This document shows positions 1 through 5,564 of a stretch of 5,942 nt of DNA, one piece after another. Both the position numbers and the translations under genes were made by a program. The notes under the pieces were generated by a model, which saw only the letters and a list, made by a program, of their open reading frames with translations, had not been told where the DNA came from and did no database searches. Every line of letters starts with the position of its first letter. Within the stretch, counting starts at the first letter, position 1. The stretch comes from Gammaproteobacteria bacterium (GTDB lineage Bacteria; Pseudomonadota; Gammaproteobacteria; Chromatiales; Chromatiaceae), in contig JABDQZ010000378.1 in the NCBI GenBank assembly GCA_013041975.1, forward strand, positions 1 through 5,942, given 5' to 3'.

Positions 1-5
1 GTCAT
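1..5 (-). other. Possible start codon of the next gene of the SURF1 operon, cut by the window edge
   Basis: On the minus strand the SURF1 stop codon TAA shares its last A with an ATG (bases 5 to 3), giving TAATGAC. One-base stop/start overlaps of this kind are typical of translationally coupled genes. In related cox loci SURF1 is followed by a small hypothetical protein and then heme a synthase (COX15/ctaA), so a continuing operon is plausible. Only five bases are visible, so this is inference. Confidence 0.3.
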
Positions 6-721
6 TACTTCTGCTTGATCCGCTTAATATTCACACCCAGAAACGTACCCAGTGCAATCAATGCAAATACGCCCCACTGTATGGCATAACCAATATGCAT
101 GCCGCTTTTGTCTTCTATCTCCGGCCATCTGCTTGTATAAGCGGAAGGATTATCTGCTGCCAGAAGCAACAGGTATCCAGGGATATCAATACCGCTGTGC
201 TTTTTATAAAAGCCCATATCCAGATAATTCCAGCGATTATTGCTTTCTACTACATCCAGACCGACAACTGGCGCTGACCGGGGCTTGTCAAGCATCACTG
301 TCAAAGACAATGGTTCTTCAGTGACGGTTATCTCAGGTAGAACTGTTCTGTCTCTTCCTGTATCAATCCAGCCACGATTGATTAACAAGCTTTCACCTTT
401 TGTGGTTGTGAATGGCGTAATGACTTCGTATCCCGGCCTGCCATCATGTACCACATTGTCCAGCAACACCTGATGCTGGTTAATAAAATGTCCTTCGACT
501 TGAAAGCGCCTGTATCGATCATTTGATAAACTCACGTCTTCGGTATTTTTTAATGGCGCTATCGGTAGTTCCGAACGCTGCATGACCTGGTGCTGTAACT
601 GCTTGCGTTCTTCAGCCCTGCCAATTTGCCACAGCATCAGATAAGTAAAAACCGATACTGCAATCAGTGTGGCTGCAATCCCCAACCATCCCGGCTTAAA
701 TTCAAAATTCAGTAATTGCAT
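5..721 (-). CDS. SURF1 family cytochrome oxidase assembly protein
   Basis: SURF1 (Shy1-type) proteins are inner-membrane factors that help assemble cytochrome c oxidase, probably at the heme a/a3 insertion step into subunit I. The protein has 238 residues, the usual length. It has the family's two-helix layout: TM1 at about 12-32 and TM2 at about 211-230, with a large periplasmic domain between. Visible family motifs are W31-Q32 with R35 just after TM1, the Y70-R71-R72 to G77 segment, the N89 to P103 block (HDGRPGYEVITPF), NRGW at 115-118, W198, and H209 with GYAIQW (211-216) entering TM2. The ATG at 721 fits the family N-terminus, but no clear Shine-Dalgarno sequence precedes it, so initiation may be weak or leader-poor. 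The gene points away from the plus-strand twin-TM gene and follows the coxBAC genes on the same strand. Its stop overlaps a possible next start. The family assignment is firm; the molecular role is known only from homologs. Confidence 0.95.
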   Translation of the reverse strand: MQLLNFEFKPGWLGIAATLIAVSVFTYLMLWQIGRAEERKQLQHQVMQRSELPIAPLKNTEDVSLSNDRYRRFQVEGHFINQHQVLLDNVVHDGRPGYEVITPFTTTKGESLLINRGWIDTGRDRTVLPEITVTEEPLSLTVMLDKPRSAPVVGLDVVESNNRWNYLDMGFYKKHSGIDIPGYLLLLAADNPSAYTSRWPEIEDKSGMHIGYAIQWGVFALIALGTFLGVNIKRIKQK

Positions 722-773
722 CGAAAAGTCTATACTTCAGTCTTCACATGTGGATTTACATTACGGATTACCA
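722..773. promoter_or_regulatory. Divergent intergenic region between SURF1 and the twin-TM gene
   Basis: This is the only divergent gap in the window. Its 52 bases must carry the start signals for both genes unless promoters lie inside the coding sequences. It is AT-rich. It contains TATACT (731-736), a fair -10 match for plus-strand transcription, and TATAGA on the minus strand (733-728). Neither has a convincing -35 at the right spacing. An 8-bp palindrome CACATGTG (745-752) lies in the middle. The promoter role is inferred from gene arrangement rather than from strong motifs. Confidence 0.35.
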
Positions 774-980
774 ATGTCTTTTAAAACTCTCATCATAATC
801 AATCTCTTGCTTATCCTGGCCAGCCTTGGGACCGGCGTGTTCTATCTTCGCAAAGATGGCGATGAACAAACCCGTGTTGTAAAAACCCTGACCATCCGTG
901 TCATCCTGTCTTTTTCACTGATTGCCCTGATTGTTGCAGGCTATCTTATGGGAGAGATTCGCCCTCATGGCATTCAGTAA
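774..980 (+). CDS. DUF2909-type twin transmembrane protein, 68 aa
   Basis: This short hydrophobic protein has two predicted membrane helices (about residues 4-25 and 41-60). They are joined by a charged turn, LRKDGDEQTRVVKTLTIR, and the tail is short and polar (GEIRPHGIQ). That layout and the position between coxC and SURF1 match the DUF2909 'twin TM' family found in gammaproteobacterial cytochrome oxidase loci. The biochemical role is unknown; association with the oxidase is inferred from position only. I chose the ATG at 774 because it starts just before TM1 and matches the usual size. The frame is open back to an ATG at 669, but that extension runs into SURF1 and adds unrelated sequence. 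The Shine-Dalgarno sequence is poor (only GGA nearby). It is the only plus-strand gene here, divergent from SURF1 and convergent with coxC across a shared terminator. Confidence 0.8.
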   Translation: MSFKTLIIINLLLILASLGTGVFYLRKDGDEQTRVVKTLTIRVILSFSLIALIVAGYLMGEIRPHGIQ

Positions 981-984
981 AAGA

Positions 985-1012
985 AAGGGTGCTATCAGCT
1001 GATAGCACCCTT
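985..1012. terminator. 28-bp perfect palindrome: intrinsic terminator between convergent genes
   Basis: The arms AAGGGTGCTATCAG (985-998) and CTGATAGCACCCTT (999-1012) are exact reverse complements, giving a long GC-containing hairpin with an AGCT-type tip. It lies 4 bases after the twin-TM stop on the plus strand and 22 bases after the coxC stop on the minus strand. Read on the minus strand the hairpin runs directly into CCCTTTCTTTTACTG, a T-rich tract, so it should end the coxB-to-coxC transcript efficiently. Read on the plus strand only two T's follow, so it may be weaker for the twin-TM gene. Confidence 0.85.
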
Positions 1013-1034
1013 GAAAGCAAATCAAACCGGTTAA

Positions 1035-1928
1035 TTACAGCCAGTAGACAAATACGTACAGGCCCAGCCAGACCACATCAACAAAGTGCCAGTACCAGGC
1101 CACACCTTCAAATGCGAAATGATTATGTGACGTAAAGTGTTTCTTCATGGCACGCCCCGTCATTGCAATCAGCATGATGGTACCAATAGTTACATGCATT
1201 CCATGGAAACCCGTCAACATGTAGAAGGTTGAGCCATAAATACCTGAATTCAGCGTCAGGTCCATTTCAGCATAGGCATGACCATATTCAACCCCCTGTA
1301 ACACCATAAACGTGGCACCGAGTACAACGGTAAGAACCAGGCCTATAACCAGTTGATTATTATTTTCTTTCTTCAGCCCCCAATGAGCATAGGTGAGGGT
1401 AGCACCTGAAGTCAGCAGGATGATGGTATTCCATAATGGCAGGCCGCCGGCGCCCATGGCTTCTTTGGGAACAGTAAAGGTTTTGCCTCCCAGTCCAGCA
1501 CCTGCATCAGGTATGGCAGCCATTGGCCATGAATACTGAAAACCTTCCCAGAGGATATTGGATGTAGCAAGATAACCTTCACCACCAAGATAAGGCAGGG
1601 TGATAGTTCTCAGGTAGTACAGACATCCAAAGAAAGTAGCGAAGAAAAAAACCTCTGAAGTAATGAACCAGAACATTCCCTGCCTGAAAGACTTGTCTAC
1701 CTGGGCATTGTATTTACCAGTCAGATTTTCATCGATGACATCAGTAAACCAGCCTTTAAACAACCATGCCATCCAGAATGCAGCGATGACCATCATCCAG
1801 GTACCAACATTGATTCCGTTTACCCAGAGGACAAACCCGAATAACAGGACAAACACTCCGGAAGCAGCAATGATAGGCCATTGACTGCCTTCCGGAACAT
1901 AATAATTATCTTTACCAGTTGATGACAT
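1035..1928 (-). CDS. coxC: Cytochrome c oxidase subunit III
   Basis: Subunit III is the cofactor-free core subunit that binds beside subunit I, stabilises it during turnover and holds structural lipids. The 297-residue protein has the seven-helix layout of the family. Helices I-II are at about 17-58. The conserved SEVFFF motif is at 91-96, with buried acidic E92. WNTIILLTSGATLTYAHWGL is at about 166-185. GFHGMHVTIGT is at 240-250. The C-terminal signature around FEGVAWYWHFVDVVW (273-287) is followed by the last helix to the terminal WL. A loop at about 111-163, between helices III and IV, carries a Gly/Pro-rich insertion, as in other proteobacterial CoxC proteins. The ATG at 1928 is preceded by AAGGGGAG, with a somewhat long spacing of about 11 bases. 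It is the last gene of the coxB-coxA-ctaG-coxC run, 43 bases after ctaG, and is followed by the palindromic terminator. Confidence 0.97.
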   Translation of the reverse strand: MSSTGKDNYYVPEGSQWPIIAASGVFVLLFGFVLWVNGINVGTWMMVIAAFWMAWLFKGWFTDVIDENLTGKYNAQVDKSFRQGMFWFITSEVFFFATFFGCLYYLRTITLPYLGGEGYLATSNILWEGFQYSWPMAAIPDAGAGLGGKTFTVPKEAMGAGGLPLWNTIILLTSGATLTYAHWGLKKENNNQLVIGLVLTVVLGATFMVLQGVEYGHAYAEMDLTLNSGIYGSTFYMLTGFHGMHVTIGTIMLIAMTGRAMKKHFTSHNHFAFEGVAWYWHFVDVVWLGLYVFVYWL

Positions 1929-1971
1929 GTTATTGCTAACTCCCCTTTTAGTTATTTTCTTTTTTCAACGA

Positions 1972-2556
1972 CTAGCCTTCACTAGCCAATGAGCCTCTTT
2001 TTATAACCTTGCTTCTGTCTGTATCCATAAAGGTATAAGACAGCGTGACTGTTTTATATTTTTCAGGCAGTGCATTGGCAATCACAAAACGCAATGGCAT
2101 CTGCTTTACTTCCCGTGGCTTAAGCTTTTGCTGCGTAAAACAGAAACACTCCACCTTACTGAAATGCTCCGTAGCCTGCCAGGGCGTGATTCCCGGTACA
2201 GCCTGAGTAATCACATCCTCGTCGGTTTTGTTCTCGGCAGTAAACATCACTTCGTATGCTTTGCCAGGATGAACTTGTATACGTTTCACTTCAGGCTTCA
2301 CTGCCCATGGCAGATCAGCATTTAGAGTGATATCAAATTCAACCGTTATCAGCCGGCTTTTATCCACACCACCGTGAATAACATCCTCCAGCGCAACTCT
2401 TCCGCCACTATCGGAAGCCCCTGCCCTGTTAATACCGGTGACATCACAGACCAGGTCATACAATGGCACCATGGCAAATCCGAAGCCGAACATACCGAAA
2501 ACTATCAGTACCAGTTTACGGGCTAATGCAGCGTTTTTGTTTTCTTGCGTACTCAA
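1972..2556 (-). CDS. ctaG: Cytochrome c oxidase assembly protein CtaG/Cox11 (CuB copper chaperone)
   Basis: CtaG/Cox11 is a membrane-anchored periplasmic copper chaperone that delivers copper to the CuB site of subunit I. Numbering from the TTG start (194 residues), one TM helix lies at about 14-34 and runs into the conserved VPLYDLVC segment ending at C37, the juxtamembrane copper Cys. The Ig-like copper domain follows, with QAVPGITPWQA leading to FSKVECFCFTQQ, whose C137 and C139 form the CFCF copper motif. W126 sits where many homologs have a small residue. Start choice: an ATG at 2592 would add 12 residues not typical of the family, overlap the upstream small gene by 40 bases, and has no Shine-Dalgarno sequence. 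The TTG at 2556 overlaps the small gene's stop as TTGA, and the protein then begins MSTQENKN, like family members. Neither start has a good ribosome site, so coupling to the upstream gene is likely. Function is certain; the start is about 65:35 in favour of TTG. Confidence 0.93.
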   Translation of the reverse strand: MSTQENKNAALARKLVLIVFGMFGFGFAMVPLYDLVCDVTGINRAGASDSGGRVALEDVIHGGVDKSRLITVEFDITLNADLPWAVKPEVKRIQVHPGKAYEVMFTAENKTDEDVITQAVPGITPWQATEHFSKVECFCFTQQKLKPREVKQMPLRFVIANALPEKYKTVTLSYTFMDTDRSKVIKRGSLASEG

Positions 2557-2672
2557 CTTCCCGCCGATTGTTTCAATATATACAGTGGCCACATGGAAAT
2601 CAGCAACGCTATCGCAGCCAGAAACAAGGCCACTTTCAAATTGGATTTTTTCTGATCTTGCTGATCGTTCAT
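2553..2672 (-). CDS. Small single-TM protein (39 aa) between coxA and ctaG
   Basis: Read directly from the minus strand: ATG at 2672, stop TGA at 2555-2553. The protein begins MNDQQDQKKSNLK, has one hydrophobic helix (about residues 13-32, VALFLAAIALLISMWPLYI) and ends LKQSAGS. A Shine-Dalgarno-like AGAGAAG lies 4 bases before the ATG. The stop overlaps the likely TTG start of ctaG (TTGA), suggesting translational coupling. Very short one-helix proteins at this position, between subunit I and ctaG, recur in proteobacterial cox operons and are annotated as small oxidase assembly or membrane proteins. I place it with that group by position and topology, not by sequence motif. It may be a small oxidase subunit, an assembly helper or a leader that drives ctaG translation. 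Its exact function is unknown. Confidence 0.7.
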   Translation of the reverse strand: MNDQQDQKKSNLKVALFLAAIALLISMWPLYILKQSAGS

Positions 2673-2693
2673 TGTCTTCTCTTTTGTGATTTA

Positions 2694-2740
2694 CCTGATG
2701 CCGGGTAACACTCTAAGGTGTTACCCGGACCCACATCAGG
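2694..2740 (-). terminator. Two-part hairpin at the coxA stop codon: partial terminator or mRNA-stabilising element
   Basis: The inner stem is an 11-bp perfect inverted repeat, CCGGGTAACAC (2701-2711) with GTGTTACCCGG (2718-2728), around a 6-base loop. A second 7-bp pair, CCTGATG (2694-2700) with CATCAGG (2734-2740), extends the stem across a 5-base one-sided bulge (2729-2733). The outer arm covers the coxA stop codon (2736-2738). No T-tract follows on the minus strand (GGTAAATCACAAAAGAG), so a simple strong terminator is unlikely. A hairpin here would protect the coxAB part of the transcript from 3' decay, or attenuate the assembly genes downstream. The repeat is seen directly; the role is inferred. 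Confidence 0.6.
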
Positions 2741-4343
2741 ACTGCTTAATCACTGCTGGTGGCTGTTCAAAAGTATGGAAAGGCGGTGGTGAAGACACAG
2801 TCCATTCCAGCCCCGGCGTTCCAATCTGCGCTCCATCCCATGGCATATCGCCAGCCTTTTCACCACCTTTAATCGTTTTAATGATGATATACAGGAACAA
2901 TAGATGCGATGCACCGAAGGCAAATGCCGAGATCGATGAAATAAAGTTAAATTCCATGAATATCGCGCTGTAATCAACAATACGACGCGGCATACCGGCC
3001 AGGCCCGAGAAATGCTGTGGGAAGAAAGTCAAGTTGAACGAAATCGTTGTCCACCAGAAAAAGATCTTGCCCAGTTTCTCGTCGTACATATGGCCAGTCC
3101 ATTTAGGCAGCCAGTAGAACACACCTGCATAGAGACCGAATACAGCACCTGGAATCAGTGCGTAGTGGAAATGAGCCACAACGAAATAGGTATCGTGATA
3201 CTGAAGGTCAGCGGGTACAACAGCCAGCATTACCCCGGTAACACCGGCGAATGAGAACATCAAAACGATCGCAACCGCAAACAGCATAGGTGTTTCAAAT
3301 GTCATCGATCCACGCCACATGGTAAAGATGAAACTGAACAACATGTAACCGACCGGAATGGAAATCAGGATTGTACCAATCATGAAGTAGGTCGTTACGG
3401 CTTCAGACATGCCCACCGTATACTGATGGTGAGCCCAGACCACCATACCAAGCGCAGTAAGAAGCATCATGGAATAAACCAATGGCTTATAGGCAAACAA
3501 TGGCTTGCGCGAAAAGGTTGGAACCACCAGACCCAGCACGCCAATAGAAGGCAGTAGCAGCACATAGACTTCAGGATGACCAAAGAACCAGAACAGATGC
3601 TGGAACAATACAGGGTCACCACCGCCTGCTGCATCGAAGAAAGCTGTGCCGAAATGACGGTCAAACAGCAACATGGTCACACCACCTGCCAGGACAGGCA
3701 TAACCATAATCAGCAGCAGACCGGTCAACAACCAGGCCCATACGAACAATGGCATATTAAAGTAACCCATGCCTGGAGCACGCATATTAACAATCGTCGT
3801 CACGATATTAATTGATGCCAGAATCGAGGAAATACCCAGAATATGGACTGTGAAAATAGTGAAGTCCATACCAATACCGGCTTGCACGGACAAAGGAGGG
3901 TAAAGTGTCCATCCCGTGTTAACCGGAGTATCTCCAAAGATGTAAGGAGCTATCATGGAGATAATCAGCATGGTACCGGCAAATGGCAGCAACCAGAAAC
4001 TCAGGTTATTGAGACGCGGCAATGCCATATCCGGAGCACCGATCATCAGCGGAATCATCCAGTTTGCCATACCGGCAGCAGCTGGCATCACCATGCCGAA
4101 CACCATGATAAGCGCATGGTTTGTCAGCAGGTTGTTATAAAGATCAGGATCAAGAATCTGAACCCCTGGATACAGCAGTTCGGCTCGCAGCATCATCGCT
4201 GATGCGCCACCCAGGAACAGCATGACCAGGGCAAAAATCAGGTACATGGTACCAATGTCTTTATGATTGGTACTAAACAACCAGCGACCGATGCCTTTTG
4301 GCGGCCCGTGATGATGATCGTCGTGTGCTACTTCAGTGCTCAT
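2736..4343 (-). CDS. coxA: Cytochrome c oxidase subunit I (heme a, heme a3-CuB), lacking canonical K-pathway residues
   Basis: This is the catalytic subunit: it reduces O2 to water at heme a3/CuB and pumps protons. It has 535 residues and 12 helices. Ligands by motif: heme a H76 and H393; heme a3 H391 (VVAHFHYAL); CuB H256, H305 and H306; Y260 in GHPEVY is the residue normally cross-linked to H256. The heme-propionate arginines are R453/R454 (MPRRIVDY). The D-pathway is complete: D105 in IGAPDM, N112, N94, S172/S173, N179 and E258. The K-pathway is not: helix VIII reads ISIPVGYMLFSF where canonical A-type enzymes have PTG-x-K, giving V331 for Thr and M334 for Lys. The entrance Ser on helix VI is G271. 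Q307 follows the His pair where Met is usual. The DNA has clean codons and no frameshift. A strong AAGGAG precedes the ATG. It lies 31 bases after coxB and is followed by a hairpin at its stop. Confidence 0.98.
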   Translation of the reverse strand: MSTEVAHDDHHHGPPKGIGRWLFSTNHKDIGTMYLIFALVMLFLGGASAMMLRAELLYPGVQILDPDLYNNLLTNHALIMVFGMVMPAAAGMANWMIPLMIGAPDMALPRLNNLSFWLLPFAGTMLIISMIAPYIFGDTPVNTGWTLYPPLSVQAGIGMDFTIFTVHILGISSILASINIVTTIVNMRAPGMGYFNMPLFVWAWLLTGLLLIMVMPVLAGGVTMLLFDRHFGTAFFDAAGGGDPVLFQHLFWFFGHPEVYVLLLPSIGVLGLVVPTFSRKPLFAYKPLVYSMMLLTALGMVVWAHHQYTVGMSEAVTTYFMIGTILISIPVGYMLFSFIFTMWRGSMTFETPMLFAVAIVLMFSFAGVTGVMLAVVPADLQYHDTYFVVAHFHYALIPGAVFGLYAGVFYWLPKWTGHMYDEKLGKIFFWWTTISFNLTFFPQHFSGLAGMPRRIVDYSAIFMEFNFISSISAFAFGASHLLFLYIIIKTIKGGEKAGDMPWDGAQIGTPGLEWTVSSPPPFHTFEQPPAVIKQS

Positions 4344-4374
4344 GGTTTATCTCCTTGAGTTCTTGTAATTTCGA

Positions 4375-5496
4375 TTAACGCGCTGCTTTAACATCAGCTG
4401 GTTGTACTACATCACCGGTATCATTACCCCAGGCATTACGCTCGTAGGTTATTACCGCAGCCATTTCCAGGTCATTCAGGGCGTTGGCCCAGGCAACCAT
4501 TACAGGATTTTTCTTACTACCGTTGACAACAATGTCAATATGTCCGGCGACAGGACCTGTGGTAATTGGACCCGCTTTAAGAGCAGGAAATGCAGGAGGC
4601 AGCCCCTGACCTTCGGACTGGTGACAGGCCACACAGTTGGTCATGTAAACTTTCTTGCCACGCTCCATCAACTCGTCCTTGGTCCATGCCTTGTCGGAAG
4701 TCGCTTCTGCCATGGCCTTGGCTTTTTCAGCTTTCTGCTCGGCAACCCAGGAAGCATATTTATCTTCACTGACTGCCTTGACCACGATAGGCATGTAAGC
4801 ATGGCCAGTACCGCAGTTCTCGGCACATTGACCACGGTAAGTGCCTTCTTTCTCAATAATTGCCCAGGTTTCATTAATGTAACCAGGGATAGAGTCTTTC
4901 TTATAAGCAAGAGCGGGCACCCACCAGGCATGCAACACATCAGTGGCGGTATGCAGGAAACGGATACGCTTGTTGACAGGTAATATGACAGGATTATCGA
5001 CATCACGCAGATAGTTATTGTCAGTTACCGGAATGTCCTTGTTCAGGTTGGACACCAGTCTGATGTCATCATCCATGTAGTCATAAGTCCACTTCCACTG
5101 GGAACCAGTGACTTTAAGGGTAATATCAGGATCAGAGCTATCTTCTACCAGTGAAAAGGTTTTTGTTGCCTTGCCAGCAATACTCAGGTCAATACCCAGT
5201 ACCACGACTGGTACCATGACCCAGGCCCATTTACCAAACCAGCTGACATGGAAATTCTGATCAGCTTCATAGCCGGCTGATTTACGGAATTTCCAAAGCG
5301 CATAAACAACCACAGCCGTAATGATGATCATGATGACAGTAGCTACATAAGCCGTCAGCATGTGCAAATCAAAAATATCTCTGGTGACCGGTGATACCGG
5401 TTCCGGCAAGTTCAGACCATATTCTGCTACTGCATTACTAGCCAGCGTCGCCAGACCAGCAGCCGAAAGAAATTTCAGCCTTTTTCCGATAAGCAT
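4375..5496 (-). CDS. coxB: Cytochrome c oxidase subunit II with CuA and fused cytochrome c domain (caa3 type)
   Basis: Subunit II takes electrons from cytochrome c and passes them through CuA to heme a. The 373-residue protein has a signal peptide (cleavage likely after AVA at 24), TM1 at about 46-69 and TM2 at about 89-109. The cupredoxin domain follows: the aromatic electron-entry patch is GSQWKWTYDY (131-140). CuA ligands are H189 (LHAWWVPA), C224, E226, C228, H232 and M235 (GQCAENCGTGHAYM). An Ala/Lys/Glu-rich linker (about 251-272) leads to a class I cytochrome c domain with CVACH (288-292, heme c attachment) and probable distal ligand M333, then a YERNAWGN end motif. The segment before TM2 has no Glu (NFHVSWFGKWAWVMVP); K89 occupies the place of the conserved K-pathway Glu, and TM2 appears about three residues longer than usual. 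The ATG at 5496 has a good AAGGGGAG site. It is the first core oxidase gene, 68 bases after DUF2244. Confidence 0.97.
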   Translation of the reverse strand: MLIGKRLKFLSAAGLATLASNAVAEYGLNLPEPVSPVTRDIFDLHMLTAYVATVIMIIITAVVVYALWKFRKSAGYEADQNFHVSWFGKWAWVMVPVVVLGIDLSIAGKATKTFSLVEDSSDPDITLKVTGSQWKWTYDYMDDDIRLVSNLNKDIPVTDNNYLRDVDNPVILPVNKRIRFLHTATDVLHAWWVPALAYKKDSIPGYINETWAIIEKEGTYRGQCAENCGTGHAYMPIVVKAVSEDKYASWVAEQKAEKAKAMAEATSDKAWTKDELMERGKKVYMTNCVACHQSEGQGLPPAFPALKAGPITTGPVAGHIDIVVNGSKKNPVMVAWANALNDLEMAAVITYERNAWGNDTGDVVQPADVKAAR

Positions 5497-5564
5497 AAGT
5501 GCTCCCCTTGATTCTTATGGTTTTTGTCTATTGTTATTTCTTTCCAGCCGGCCGTCGAACTCAC

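Noticed and set aside
745..752. CACATGTG palindrome as an operator
   Set aside because: Eight bases is too short to assign a regulator, and no second copy was seen nearby.
669..773. ATG at 669 as the start of the twin-TM gene
   Set aside because: The extra 35 residues overlap SURF1 in antisense and do not fit the short two-helix family.
1929..1971. Direct repeat of AATAAC in the ctaG-coxC gap
   Set aside because: It is a short AT-rich repeat expected by chance; the gap otherwise holds only the coxC ribosome site.
2557..2592. ATG at 2592 as the ctaG start
   Set aside because: It adds 12 residues unlike the family N-terminus, overlaps the small gene by 40 bases and has no Shine-Dalgarno sequence. 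It remains a possible alternative.
2686..2973. Plus-strand frame across the coxA 3' end
   Set aside because: It spans the hairpin and the coxA tail, with no recognisable protein features.
3843..4202. Plus-strand frame of 119 codons rich in His/Gln
   Set aside because: It is the antisense shadow of coxA helices I-IV; the His/Gln bias comes from the complement of Met/Val/Leu codons.
4402..4983. Long plus-strand open frame of 193 codons
   Set aside because: It lies fully inside coxB, whose CuA and heme c motifs prove the minus-strand reading. The plus-strand translation shows no domain and no ribosome site.
5497..5564. Possible promoter in front of coxB (TTCGAC, 17-base spacer, TAACAA on the minus strand)
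   Set aside because: Both hexamers match the sigma-70 consensus poorly; not enough to call a promoter.
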